A stretch of 64,000 nt of DNA, taken from contig NC_133650.1 of NCBI RefSeq assembly GCF_009905375.1, forward strand, positions 145,956,476 to 146,020,475. Direction: 5' to 3'. This DNA comes from Apium graveolens. Taxonomy: Eukaryota > Streptophyta > Magnoliopsida > Apiales > Apiaceae. The notes under the pieces were generated by a model that was not told where the DNA came from, did no database searches, and saw only the letters and a program-made list of their open reading frames with translations. Of this stretch, positions 10,901 to 22,544 are shown piece by piece; position 1 is the first letter of the stretch; each line of letters begins with the position of its first letter. A program made the position numbers and the translations under genes.

Positions 10901-13540
10901 CATAAGAGATACATATATTTTGTCCCCTGTAAGTTGGGAAGATTCGAGGAAACCTTGAGATAATTCGAAGGATAAATAATGAGACGCGGATAGACTAAGG
11001 AGACAAGGAAGTAAGAAATTAGGAAAATTGGATGAAGGAAGTGACCTTCAAGAATGTGAAGTGTAAGATCGGTGGCTTGATACCCAGATAGGGAGACGCC
11101 AGGTATGAGAGATATCCCAACATTGAGGTGACTGTTGAGATAAACAACAAAAGTAAATAAGGAATTATTAAGAAGAAGTTCACGTTGAACACGACCAATA
11201 TCTTCCAGAACATCCTTGTTATCGTTACCAAATTAGGCAAGATAAGCGGATAACCGTTGTTATCTTTTGGAGGCCATATTTATTGACCCCATTTTGAATA
11301 CAGACGTTATTGTGAAAATAGACATGTACTATCAAGGTGGGAATGATTGAATAAGATACCCTTATCAGGGATATATGACTTGAGTTATCCATGGAAGGAT
11401 GCATGTACCTTTTTAAAGGTGGAATTAAGGATAGAACATCGGTAACTTAAAATGAATCTTAGGGGAATGCATAAAGGTGGACATTTCACCCTTAATAGGG
11501 ATAGTATGAAATCTGACAGTATGAATTGGAAAGGATTAAGGTAATAACAACCTTTAAGAATCAGTGGAGAAATTTTTCAGAAGTATATAGACAATGGTTC
11601 TAGTATTAGTAAATGGTATTTTGATATGCCCTGTATCTAGGGAATACAGGAGGAACGATTGAAGGATAACCTTAGAGGTTTTACAAGGAGAAAGGAAATA
11701 TTCAAAATTCTCAAGAGTAAAAATATTGATAAAGGAAATATGACGTAGTTATAATGATGCCAAGTGGGGCACGTGTTAAACCACGAGAAAGTATGGATCG
11801 AACCAGTAAGGGTCGAAATTGTTCAGGGCAATTAGGGCCTAGGATAAAAGATGTTCTAAGTATGATTGAGAGTCCGTCGTGACAGTGATTAGCCTCTAAA
11901 GACTGAGGCAATAACTTATGGAAAAATGGTGATATTTTTTTTTTCTTCCCATCTGATTTTAAGGAAAATATCTTCACTCAAGCAGTGGTCGGAAATAAGG
12001 TAGAAAATTTATTTGGAGGTGGTTAAAAAGACATTGACTGTAAGGAAATTTTACTATCAGGAAAGGCCAAAGAGGTGGCCGACACTTTAAAGGTAAGAGG
12101 ATAATTATAGGCGTTTGTGCCAAAAGAATACAGTAATGATGGTTAAAACTGTGAAGGTTGTATTATGGTTTGGAAGATTGACATTCCTTCTGATGACTGT
12201 GCAATACCCAACCGTAATAGTAGTTGGTAAAATTTAATTCGTGTAATCGCCATGAACGGGCTATCTATCTTAGGAGGTCCTATCTTGGGATAAGCCAGGA
12301 CCATGTTTCCAAAAGGACTAAACGAACCTTTGAGTTAAGTCTTCTATCGAAGGCATATGATTAAGAATGGTATTAACCTGCTATCGTTGCTTTGAGCGAA
12401 ACTCTTCTGCAATTTTATCTGCTTCATGTCATGTATGTATGTCAGAATCAGGAGTGTTCTTCATGAATCGTGAATGGTGATTATGTTACCTCCTTAGAAG
12501 GATTTGATACGACATGTATGGACTCCGTATGGTTAGCTATTAAGATTTCATGGAATGTGAATGACGACAGTAGGTCAGTGGTGGACCATAGTAAGGCAGC
12601 AATGATTCTGCGAGTAGTGAGCTGATTACAACCGTGAGAGTTGTATTGGAACGGGTGTTGAGATTGAGTACCACTAATCGGGTCATGGTAGTGTATAAGT
12701 TATCATTGATAGACTAATTAAGTAGAGTGTCTACCTAGTGAATTATTATTCTTTCTTATCAATAGGGAGTCGTATTATTATACGAGGAAGGTTGCGGTGC
12801 AAGCATAGAATTCTAGTAACGATGATGTCTAGAATGAGATCCCAGATTCGATTTTCGATGTCGAGGGAGTTTCAAAGGTGATTGTGTATGAGCTCGAGGA
12901 AGAGCATGGATCCATAGAATGATGAACGGAATAGAAATATTTAGACATGGGAAATACGATGTTATAATACTTGATGCTGATATAAATACGTTTATGTTTT
13001 GTTCTCCTATGACAAACCTCTATAATTCAGAGGTAGGTTCCAAGCCAGATATTTTGTGGCAGTATATTTTTTTTATATATACAATTCTCTTCAATTCGTT
13101 CTTTTCTCTTCTTTCATTTCATATAAACTGAGAAGAACAACCCTTCCAGGAAGGGGAGGTATTGCCGAATGACTGTCTATCTTTGTGATAGAAGCCTAGT
13201 AGGATACCACATGTTGTTTAATTGCTTGTCAAGTACTAAAGGCTGGCCACCTTCTGTACTAACTATGCGATATAACAAGTGTTCATGATCATAGTGATCT
13301 CTCAACAAATTCCTTTACTTCTATTTGATTGATCAAATTTTGGAAAATAGAAACAACTGAAAAAGGAGTAATAAAGTGGTGGTAGTATGCGGAATGGGAA
13401 CACATTCGTGATACTAAGGTTGACGTGGTTATTAAAAGGGTTATAGAACGCTAGCGAGCAAAAGTATGACCAGTATAATATTAGGAACGGAAGGTGATAG
13501 CGATTACGAACTGGAAAAGAATGGGTATTGAGAAGCAAGA
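10901..13540 (+). other. Degenerate internal region without recognisable genes
   Basis: This stretch lies where protease, reverse transcriptase and the integrase catalytic core should be. I find no DSG/DTG protease motif, no YVDD-like RT motif and no integrase DDE motif in any frame, and stops are dense on the plus strand. It is homologous in reverse complement to about 48900-51640 in the minus-strand chromovirus, so the decayed sequence was inherited by the family rather than arising here. Open frames on the opposite strand (for example 11019-11240) have counterparts in the other copy only because the DNA is homologous. Confidence 0.6.
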
Positions 13541-14277
13541 GCTCTAATGATTGGAAGCTATGATGAGAGTCTGTGCAATAGACTTGAAAGAATTTGGAAT
13601 GATCACTTAATTCGGATTGAGTTATCTTACGACAATAGATCATATGTCATTATCGAGATGTCGCCTTATGAGATCCTTGAGGGAAGACAATGTCGATCTC
13701 CCTTATGTTAGGATGAAGTTGTAGAGCGCAAGATGCTCGGACCCGCAGTAGTCCAAAGGACCAAGGATATGATAGATCTAATCAGAGGACGGCTGGTAGT
13801 AGCCCAAGATGGACATGATGAGTATGTTGATTTGACACGAAAGGATAAAGAGTATGAAATAGGGGACCTAGTAATGTTATAGGTATCCCTTGGAAAGGAT
13901 TGATGAGGTTCGGAAAGAAAGGAAAGCTAAGTCTACAATTTATTGGACCCTTGGATATGTTAAGACGTTTGGGAAGTTAGCATATGAGCTAGCCCTAACC
14001 CCGAACATGTAGCAGGTCGTAACGTGTTTCACGTATCAATGTTAAGGAAGTGTAATTTAGATGCCAGATAAATAGAGGCATATGAGCGCATAGACATGCA
14101 ACCAGACGTATCCTATATGGAGCAACCAGGAAGGGTTGTAGAGTGAAAAGGGAACAAGTGCTCAGGAGAAGGATTATCAAACTAGGCAGAGTTTGGTGGC
14201 AGAACCACAATGTGGGAAAATTGACTCGAGAGTTAGAAAGTGTAATGCTAAGAAAGTATCCCCATTTGAATTCTATC
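13541..14277 (+). pseudogene. Chromovirus integrase C-terminus and chromodomain remnant
   Basis: Interrupted frames show, in order, an ..YEILEGRQCRSPL-like segment, a DLIRGRLVVAQ-like helix, the GPF..KLAYELAL block of the integrase C-terminal domain, an RNVFHVSMLRKC block and a chromodomain. The last part is open from about 14152: REQVLRRRIIKLGRVWWQN, then TRELESVMLRKYPHL, with the tryptophan pair and TxELE spacing of retrotransposon chromodomains. The reading ends at TGA near 14278, just before the PPT. In an active element the chromodomain would steer integration toward heterochromatin. Confidence 0.8.
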
Positions 14278-14298
14278 TGATTCCGAGACGGAATCCTT

Positions 14299-14313
14299 TT
14301 AAGGAGGGGAGAC
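14299..14313 (+). promoter_or_regulatory. Polypurine tract of chromovirus B
   Basis: The purine run TTAAGGAGGGGAGAC lies directly before the 3' LTR TG at 14314 and is where plus-strand DNA synthesis would be primed. The same tract is found in reverse complement at 47983-47997. Confidence 0.88.
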
Positions 14314-17300
14314 TGTAATAACCCCAATTTTTGAGAAATTTTGAAACCCTTATGAATAGTGTTTTTGCTGAACGAGAAAACTTTTCATGCCACGCTATGT
14401 AGGGGTTCTGTTATTGATCTTATGGGATATTATTAGTACTCTATGAGGTATATAAGTGTATGTAAAGATCGTCAGAATCCAATTACGAACACTTTGATTT
14501 TTCCCGGAAATCCACAATATACGGAGAGAATTGAGTATAAGGTAACAGGATAAAAAGGATTTAAATTAAAGGATTATAAGAGAGGATCATAAAAGGAATA
14601 CAATGTATTGAGAAAGGTTAAGGGAACCTAAGTAATAAGATCCCGGGTATGATCCTTCAAACGATAAACGAGAACGAAAGTTAAGCGAACCGTATAACAG
14701 ATCAGCGGTCATTAGGCAAATGATTAGGAAGTTAATCAAAGGGATTAATGGGAATGATGTCATCCAACCAATAGAAAGAAGACAAGGAAGGAAGGATGAC
14801 ATCATGAGGATGAGGTAAGCATGACATGGGAAGGAAGGAGGTGTGGTTGAATAAGGACCACACAAATTCAAGGGCAAGGTAGTAATTTGCTAAATCAAAT
14901 ACAAAAATCAATCAACCAAGCAAATCATTTCATTTTCATCAAACAAAACACAAAATCCTCCATTCTTCATGAAGCTCTCGGGTGGTTTTCTTAAATTTTG
15001 AAAGTCCAAGCTCCTCCACTTGTTATTTTCCAAGGTAATTATCCTAGCTTCTCCTAGTTAAGTTACATACTTCCTATAAGTTTAAGCTTCTAATTCCAAG
15101 CCAATCTTTTTCTATAAATCATCAAAGAAGATGGTGAATAGTGTTTTCAAGAACTAAAATTTGTGTTCTTGAAGTTTTGTTTAGATTAAGCTTGGATAAG
15201 GGCTTTAAAGGTGATTCCAAGCCATCCTCTTGATTCTCCACTCTCCAAGGAAGGTATAAACTACAAACCCTAGCTTTAGTTTTGAGTAATTAGGATTGAA
15301 TGTGTTTGATATAGCATATGTGAAGCATGATGCTTGATTGGTTGAAGTTTGGTTGAGTTGTAGAGATTAGTTGGTTTTGTTGCATTGTTGGAGTTGTAAA
15401 TCTTGGTAATTAGTTAAAGAACCTAAGTAAAGCTTTTAGTTCATGTGAGGAATAAGTATAAATGGTAAATGTTGTGGTTTTGATTAAAAGAACTTAAGTA
15501 TGATTAAAGTTAAGTTTAGGCATAAGTATGAATGATTAAATTAAATTGGTTGGGGTTGTTATGATGTGATAAGGATGGATGTTTGTTGTATGATGGATTT
15601 GAGGTTGGATTTGGGGTTGATTTGGAATGGGTTTGAATGGTTTAAAATATTGGAAATCGCGTAAACATAGCCGTCGTAACGTCCGATTTTCTTTGGACTG
15701 TTTTTGTGCATAGCATTAGGACCCGAGAACCCCCTTCTAGATTGTGACCACTGCCATGTTTAGATAGCTCATGTTACGAGCTTCGTTTTGATATGTAGTT
15801 CGTTCGATTCCGATTTACGGTTTAGGAGAAACGACCGTTTCAAGTAACGGCGTTTAGCGAACGAAACTTTTTCCCTCGCCTTACTTTGGAATGTAGGTTA
15901 AAGACCAAAAAGGGTTAATTAATGTGTGAAACATTTATGGTAAGTGTGTTAGGCAGTTCGTAAGTCATTCGCGAAGGAATCACTTTAAAACTCGTAAAGG
16001 TTAAATTATTAAAAATGGTGGAGCCGAGGGTACACGAGTGACTTAAGCAAATCGGTGAGCGCAAAACAAGCGTTAGAGTCTAAGTTAGTTAAAGTATAGA
16101 TTTACAAGTGATTTTGGTTTAATTCCAACTTACTTGTTGTTTATAGGTTACCAGACTCGTCCCGAGCCTTTCTCACCCCCAAGTCGCTCAGGCAAGTATT
16201 CTATCCGATACACTGTTGTTGTGATGTAAATGTATGTATATGCATTATCTTGTGATATTGCATGATTGTTATTTAGCAAATGTTGCGATATATTGTAGCA
16301 TGTGATATGGTATATATGCATGCCTGTTTTATATTCTTGAGATATATATCTGTTGGTTTATTTGATAATACCTATGCTAGAGGATAGCGGTAACTTGCAT
16401 ATACCCTTAGTATAGGGACCCAAAAGGTGAAAATATTTTCTAAAACCGGGAGTCGAGGATCCCGAGTAATCTTGTATATATGGATAAGGATATATATATA
16501 TATATATATTTATGGTTATAGTTTTCCAAACTATAAATCGAATAAGGTTTATTCGATAACTTTAACTTTATTTTATTATTGAATATTATTTCGAATATTA
16601 TTCGAAGGCGTATGACTTCTTATTTTATTTATTGAATATTATTTGAATATTCATTTGAGGATGTATGACTCCTTTATTTTATTTAATGAATATTATTTAT
16701 AATATTCATTCGAGGTATTATGACTTCTTATTTTATTTATTGGATATTATTTGAATATTCATTTGAGGATCTATGACTCCGATTATTTGCTGAGATATAT
16801 TCTTTATTTTATTAAAGAATAAGGTGTAAATAATCAAACTTATTTTCGATTATTCAAATAAAGATAATACTTTCATATAAGTATATCTTTGGTTATTTAA
16901 TACTCGTTTCAAGTATAAATTTTAATACTTCTACTTCAATTATTTTTTTTATATAAAGATTATTCTTTATGGGAATATTATATTAAATAATAATATTCAG
17001 TCATTTTCTAAATATTCTGGGGACTGATTTACTTCATTAAATCAGCCTTACTCCAAACACTCTTTAAAGTGTTTTCGAGTCTTCAAAATGATTTTTAAAA
17101 GTCAGAGCGGATCCCAAAACTCATTTTTATATTTAAGATCTTCCTTTTTAAGGGGATTTAAATACTCGCTCAAAACCTGGGGAATCCGGCTCTGTGGTGT
17201 ATTTTATATTCGCAACGAGGTTGCAGATTTGGTAAATGAATTGATTACTTGCCCAACGTTCGGGAAGTAAGCCCATCTCATTGAGTCGGCATAAGCGACA

Positions 17301-18624
17301 GGCCGGGGTACGGTCTATTATTGTGTAAGTGGCTGGGTGGCAGTCCATCAACGCGTGAGGGGCCGGGGTACGGTCTAGCGCGAGGTCCTAATGCGGCCAG
17401 GGTGATGACCGGTGAGGAATTCATCCATCTACTAGTAGAAAAGGTTACTTATTGGTATCTTTGCCTGATCAGCAAGATATCGGGTTTATGCCAAAATTCT
17501 TTTCCTTTCCCAAAATTCATTGGATGTTTCAAACTCTGTTCATACTTTACATAACAGAGGTTCCAGGAAATGTTTAAAGGGGTATATATGTGTGGATATA
17601 TATATATCGGGACTAAAGAAAGTATCTCATAACTTTTTCATTCAATAATATTTCAAAGATTGTATATATATCGGGACTAAAGAAAGTATCTCATAACTTT
17701 TTCATTCAATAATATTTCAAAGATTGAATCTATTCAAGTCTTATCTTGTGGTCTCATCAGTGGGATGAACTTTTGAAATTGATTGTAACTTGAACGGTGG
17801 TAGTTCAAGTAGTATTTGGGAATGATATAAGTGTAGTGAAGTATTTGGTAACTTCATCTTTTAAACTTATATCTAATTAATAATTGTCTTATGTATGACA
17901 AAGATTTTCAGAAAAACGTTGAGACAAGGTTAGATATATGAGATCACCTTGCAACGATATTTTTTTATATACAGTTATACACTGGGATTTTGTGTATATT
18001 ATGCATGGAAGAGGACTTCCAATATTTTGAAAAGTATATATGTATATATATACTGAATATTTTGCGACTTCATCGCATTAAGTTATCAACTTGGTTCATT
18101 TCTTTTGACCAAGACTTTCATGAGTATTATGAGTAGACTCATATATTGTTAATCATTATACATATTATTTTGGTGGGCTTGCTGCTCATCCTTGCTTTCT
18201 TCTTTCATCACACAACATCAGATAGATAAGATGAACAGGACCAAGCTCCCAATTCGCGAGCGGATAGGAAGCGTTCCGCAGCTTCCTATAGGCATTGAAG
18301 TCACTGTAGCTGAGGTAGGGAACTACCAATAGACTAGGCTTCAACTTTTGATGTACCAGATTTATGTATACTTATGAATTGTAATAATGGCAAAGAAATG
18401 TAAATTTATTCAGAACCCTTTTAAGGTGTATTGACTTATAATTGTGGAATAAAACGACTTGTGATTATTTGTGGAGGTTCATCTCTGAGACTATAACGTG
18501 TGGTGTGTGTTTATTGTGGGGTCACAGTACAGAGTAGTTGATTGTGTATTAAGATTGGGTGTTATTAAGGGAAATGGATCTCGTGACAACCCGGATCCCC
18601 GACCCCGGATCTGGGGGTGTTACA
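14314..18624 (+). repeat. 3' LTR of chromovirus B
   Basis: The repeat is 4311 bp and nearly identical to the 5' LTR. Differences seen by eye are a 5-bp GCGAA insertion near 14684, single-base changes near 15735, 15826, 15959, 16035, 18188 and 18607, and AT-microsatellite length changes near 16495 and 18045. It ends TGTTACA and is followed by the target duplication. Confidence 0.93.
17599..17726 (+). repeat. 64-bp tandem duplication in the 3' LTR
   Basis: This is the same duplication as at 7735-7862 in the 5' LTR, with units at 17599-17662 and 17663-17726. Confidence 0.88.
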
Positions 18625-18629
18625 ACTTC
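18625..18629. other. Target site duplication, right (ACTTC)
   Basis: This is the second copy of the 5-bp target ACTTC, directly after the 3' LTR of the chromovirus; the first is at 4442-4446. Confidence 0.93.
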
Positions 18630-19686
18630 ATTAATACTTCATTCAATAGTTATTGTTATTACCCTTAGCATGTAATGGTAATGATATTAATCGAACAACA
18701 CAAAACTGATAAACGCCAACTTTCGTTGTACGAATACCATTCTACCAAGCATCCACAATTAAGATAGAAGTTGAATAGGAATCAATTATGTTAAGACCCT
18801 ATATGTCTACAGAATTTGACAACATAGCTATTTAAGCACAAGTTATTTATTATGATTACACAGGGCAAGTAAAACGGTTAGAGTTACCCACTAACCATGC
18901 ATACAATACATGAACCTATGCTAGCATGACAAGTTCTAAATCTCAGGATTCACTGTCGCTTCACAAGAGATTAACATGCTATCTTATATGTTCATGACAC
19001 ACATAAGAAGAATGAGCACAACCTATGCTAGATATCATACAATCACCACATACCAAGGTATTAAACAATTAACTAAAGAAATCCATAGTAGATCCGCTAT
19101 GACTCCATGATCACGATTAGCCCATGATAGAACTCATCGTCACCATGGGTTCATATGAAAACCTGATATAAACACAGAGATATAAACTAATAAAAATACT
19201 TAATAAAAATAGAGTACGTCACAAGAGTATTAAGGTTCAAAGAGTAAAGAAAACTAGCATCCACTGTTACAACGAATTAAAAGAGTCATAAGATAACGTA
19301 TGCTTCCTCTTCATCATTGTTGCGTGCTAAAACGGTCTTCTTAATCTTCTCGAATTAGAAAATCCAGAATTAAAATTTCCGTACCCAGGCAGCCGCCTCC
19401 AATCTCCACGCGGGCGCCTCCTGGCAGGCGGTCGCCTGCCGCCTGCAACCTTTCTGGAAAAATAATATTTTTGCTTCTGATTTTGCTGATTTCTTCGCAC
19501 AACTACCCGCAACTGATTCCAAGTACTTCCCTAGGCTTATTTTGATGAATTCTTCCTATATAAGCAAATTATACCCTGAAATGCAAAAATACTAGAAAAT
19601 GCATCAAATACACAAAATACTCGATTTCAAGACAACAATTCAAGCCGTTATAAGACGCTCTAAGTGGTATAAAATGCCACTTATCA
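18630..19686 (-). repeat. Athila-like 3' LTR, main segment
   Basis: On the minus strand the LTR starts TGATAAGTGG at 19686, next to the purine tract, and runs down to 18630, where the chromovirus interrupts it. With 4204-4446 the whole LTR is about 1.3 kb. It contains a GC-rich block (19385-19447). A TG start and CA end are present. Confidence 0.75.
19385..19447 (-). repeat. GC-rich GGCG/CGCC cluster in the Athila-like LTR
   Basis: About 60 bp of overlapping GCCGCC, GGCGCC and GGCGG words, partly self-complementary (CAGGCGGTCGCCTG), stand in otherwise AT-rich DNA. A similar cluster occurs at 27168-27243 in the same element. Confidence 0.6.
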
Positions 19687-19697
19687 TACCCCAAACA
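19687..19697 (-). promoter_or_regulatory. Polypurine tract of the Athila-like element
   Basis: On the minus strand TGTTTGGGGTA directly precedes the LTR start TGATAAG. A GAGGACAAGCAT segment lies just upstream, an arrangement common in Athila and Tat elements. Confidence 0.7.
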
Positions 19698-20884
19698 TAA
19701 ATCGATGCTTGTCCTCAAGCTGCACAGACTCAAAAATAGAATAAAAACATGCATGAATGCAAACTATATGAAATGCAGTGATCCCCATTGCGATGACTAA
19801 ACCAACCAACACATGACATATCAACAAATGCAATTAGGCAAATCAAATCACGAAAGCTAACACACAACTAGAAACGTGGTGTGTGCGAATGCTTAACGGA
19901 TATGCTTCAAAACTAGATCAATCACCATAACTTAATTATCCTCAATGCAATCACAAGTTTATACGAAGAATATATTCTAGACACAAAATGACCTATAACA
20001 CTTCAAGATCATTGGAGTTTATTACGGAATCATGCTTTTATTCAACACATAACAAATGCTTATTTGATCGTGCAATGAGTGAGGTCCACAAAAGACTTAT
20101 GCAATGGTATCCATTTAGCGAGCGTTAGGTCAGCGGATCCCAGACTATAAAAGCCTTAGGTCACTAGGAACAAAGTCCCCTGACAACTTAATAACTCGAA
20201 TACCAAAGAGATCACTCTTGATCAATTATGCATTAAACCATATTTTTTCTCTTTTTTTCTTTTTTTTCTTATTTCTATTTTTTTTTCATTTCTGAGCAAG
20301 TGCATTTCGCTCCATCTTGCTCAATCCTAGACTACTCGCATACAATATGAGCCGGCTACTAGCCATTTGATGCCTAGCCACAACTAGCAATGAATTCCAA
20401 TTTTTACTCCAATTTTATCTTTTCATGCCTTTTATCATTAAGAGCCTATCATACATTCTAATCATAAGCAATAGATTAACCTCAAATACCATCAAATCAT
20501 GACAACAATCTAGTCCCTAAGCATACTCTAAGACTTAGTGAAATTACAAGTGTTTCTAGCATGCATGCCAACCTAGCAAGATTTAACATCACTCTAACGA
20601 TATCACTACACTTGCATCAATATCACATATCAATCGATAAAGCAACACAAAAGGGATCATGGTATATGCATGAGCTATATGACATGATAAATAAAGCTAT
20701 AAATTTTTTAAAAAAAACTATATATATAAAAAACTATATGGCAAAATATGCAACTATATGAACTAAACTATCATGAAAATGCAACTACATGACACACACA
20801 CAAACATATTCCTTAACTACCACCCCCAAACTTAAAATATTCACTGTCCCCATTGAAGGTAATAGAAAGGAACACAGGGTATAC
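19698..20884 (-). other. 3' untranslated spacer of the Athila-like element
   Basis: About 1.2 kb lies between the end of the third ORF and the PPT. It includes a T-rich run on the plus strand at 20240-20290 and an AT-rich segment around 20700-20745. I see no coding sequence or RNA gene in it. Confidence 0.6.
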
Positions 20885-21341
20885 CTATTCATAAGAATCA
20901 TAATCATCATCACCCTCAGAGGGTGGAGTGTTAGGAGGTGGATAAGCAGAATCCTCACCAAAAACGGGCCACTGGATGTCAGATCCAAGGCCTCTAAAAG
21001 CAGTCCCAAGCGCTATGGTGAGCTCCTGCACAAACCTACTATGCGACTCATACATTGCATCCATCCTCCTCGAAAGCCTCCTGTACTGGGCATCAGCCAA
21101 TCCCGAACCATCTCCTCCCTGGCCTCTAGAAGAACCTGCCTCCCCCTGTGCCTGACTGGGCCTAGCCATGGTAGCACCAGCTGCTGGACGTCCTCCTGGG
21201 AGGTAATATCCCAAACCATGTAACTCAGGCTCTCCACCCGTCCACTCCTGCATCACATTTAGCGTCGATGAATCAGTAGGAGCGGCATGCATCTGCAGCT
21301 GCTCATAAGAAGGGCAGTGAACTCCAACAGCCTTGCACAGC
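20885..21341 (-). pseudogene. Athila-like third ORF, C-terminal half
   Basis: The minus-strand frame runs from the CACTA insertion to a natural stop at 20885. It includes the Gly/Pro-rich stretch GYYLPGGRPAAG, a QAQGEAGSSRGQGG linker, a helical segment with YRRLSRRMDAMYESH and an acidic tail ending in DDDYDSYE. Counting one target copy, the two halves (731 and 457 bases) add to exactly 396 codons in one frame. The N-terminal half is at 26176-26909. Third ORFs of this type are called env-like in Athila, but no signal peptide or membrane segment is visible here. Confidence 0.7.
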
Positions 21342-21915
21342 CACTACTAGAAAAATGGCCTTAGACATCGGTTATAAACCGATGTCTTTTTGTTTCAGAA
21401 CTGATGTCTTCGCATGTGTAAAGAAAGGGGGGTCTTAGATATCGGTTTATAACTGATGTTAAAGATCACCCCCAAACATCGGTTTTTTTGAAAACTGATG
21501 TATAACTGTATATTTGACATCGGTTTATAGCCCTTTTTTTTAATAAAAGGTTACAAGTAGATTATGAAAAATGGTATATCTGAGGTTAAATAGCACTTCA
21601 AACTTATTACAGGCAAGAAGTTTTAGCTTATAGACATCGGTGTCCTCCTTGAACCGATGTTAAACTACTACTTTAACATCAGTTTTAGTTTCAAAAGCGA
21701 TTTGAAACTTTAACTTTAATATCAGTTGTGCTAAGGTAAACCGATGTACATTATGTTGTAAGACATCAGTTTTGTTCAGATTTTCTTTTATAAAATGATG
21801 TGTTTTACCATTTTAGACATCGTTTTATTTCCTATAATTTGATTTGTTTTGTTAGTTTTGACATCGTTTTTAGTTTAAGCAGGTGATGTGTTTTTAGTTG
21901 CTTTACATCAGTTTT
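21342..21915 (+). repeat. CACTA left terminal inverted repeat and subterminal repeats
   Basis: After CACTACTAGAAA come at least a dozen copies of ACATCGGTT or its variants in both orientations (first pair: GACATCGGTTATAAACCGATGTC at about 21364), decaying toward 21915. In CACTA elements such arrays bind the accessory transposase protein. Confidence 0.88.
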
Positions 21916-22448
21916 ATAACAAAATGATCTAATGACTAAAACAAAATTTATAATATAAATCTGTAAATCAAGTAACTTCTAAGTAGATAACATTGATAAG
22001 ATATGGTCCCGATACATAAGAATCAATCTTAGAAGCATATATTTACATGTTGAGTTATTCAGATTTCTCAACACCATGCCCTCAATATAATAACAATCAC
22101 AGACTTACATTTGCCTTCTAAATATTCAAATTACAAAAAAAACAAGTAAGGTTAAAAAGCATACATTTCCATTCAGTCCCACAAAATCGGGAGAGTTAAA
22201 TATTGCAAGTGCTAGAGCAAGAAATACAAAAGATGGACCCCGTATTAAGGGCAACCTTGAACCAAAGGATGTATGCAAAAGAGTTGTACTGTCGAAACCA
22301 CCCTAAAAGTATCATCCTACACCCAGTATAATCCATCAGGTCAAGTCATTTAACAAAAGAAGGAAGAACTAAAAATATAGGAAGAAGTGAAGAAGGCAAC
22401 AATACCATAATGCATTAACGAGTAAGAAATAATATGTAAGCTTGCTAC

Positions 22449-22544
22449 AACATAGTTTCCTATGGTTTTCACACATCCAGTACCACCAAGGGTTGCTCGA
22501 TGTGTTTCAGTTTCAACTATCAAATCAATTGGAGACAAGCCTGC
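22449..22544 (-). pseudogene. Captured exon of a branched-chain aminotransferase (BCAT)-like gene
   Basis: On the minus strand a TTTCAG acceptor precedes 22544, and the exon-sized frame encodes GLSPIDLIVETETHRAT, then GGTGCVKTIGNY, before a possible GT donor at 22448. Plant BCATs, which transaminate Leu, Ile and Val with PLP, have an EGL(S/A)PI.LIVE..(Y/F)HRA..GGTGGVK.I.NYA segment at this point. Here the third glycine of GGTGG is cysteine. The catalytic lysine and the other exons are missing, so it cannot encode an enzyme. It lies inside the CACTA element and is best read as a captured fragment with intron flanks. Confidence 0.72.

Larger units (their letters stand above)
4447..18624 (+). 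mobile_element. Complete chromovirus-type Ty3 retrotransposon (14.2 kb, non-autonomous)
   Basis: It has two LTRs of ~4.3 kb (TGTAATAACCCC to GGGTGTTACA), a 5-bp target duplication (ACTTC), a tRNA-iMet-type primer site after the 5' LTR and a purine tract before the 3' LTR. The internal region is only 5.55 kb. It holds a gag leader remnant, a misplaced RNase H fragment, gag core remnants, a long degenerate stretch and the integrase C-terminus with chromodomain. None of these is open over its full length. The RNase H and integrase/chromodomain sequences place it in the Tekay/Del-like chromoviruses. By eye the two LTRs differ at only about six or seven bases, one 5-bp indel and AT-microsatellite lengths, so the insertion is recent and the proteins must have come from another copy. 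Confidence 0.93.

Noticed and set aside
11019..11240. Hydrophobic minus-strand frame with a near-identical counterpart at 51021-51317
   Set aside because: It looked like a conserved membrane protein, but it is antisense to both chromoviruses and the conservation matches the background homology of the region.
20789..21223. 144-codon frame on the plus strand
   Set aside because: It is the opposite-strand shadow of the Athila-like third ORF (20885-21341), which carries the recognisable sequence.
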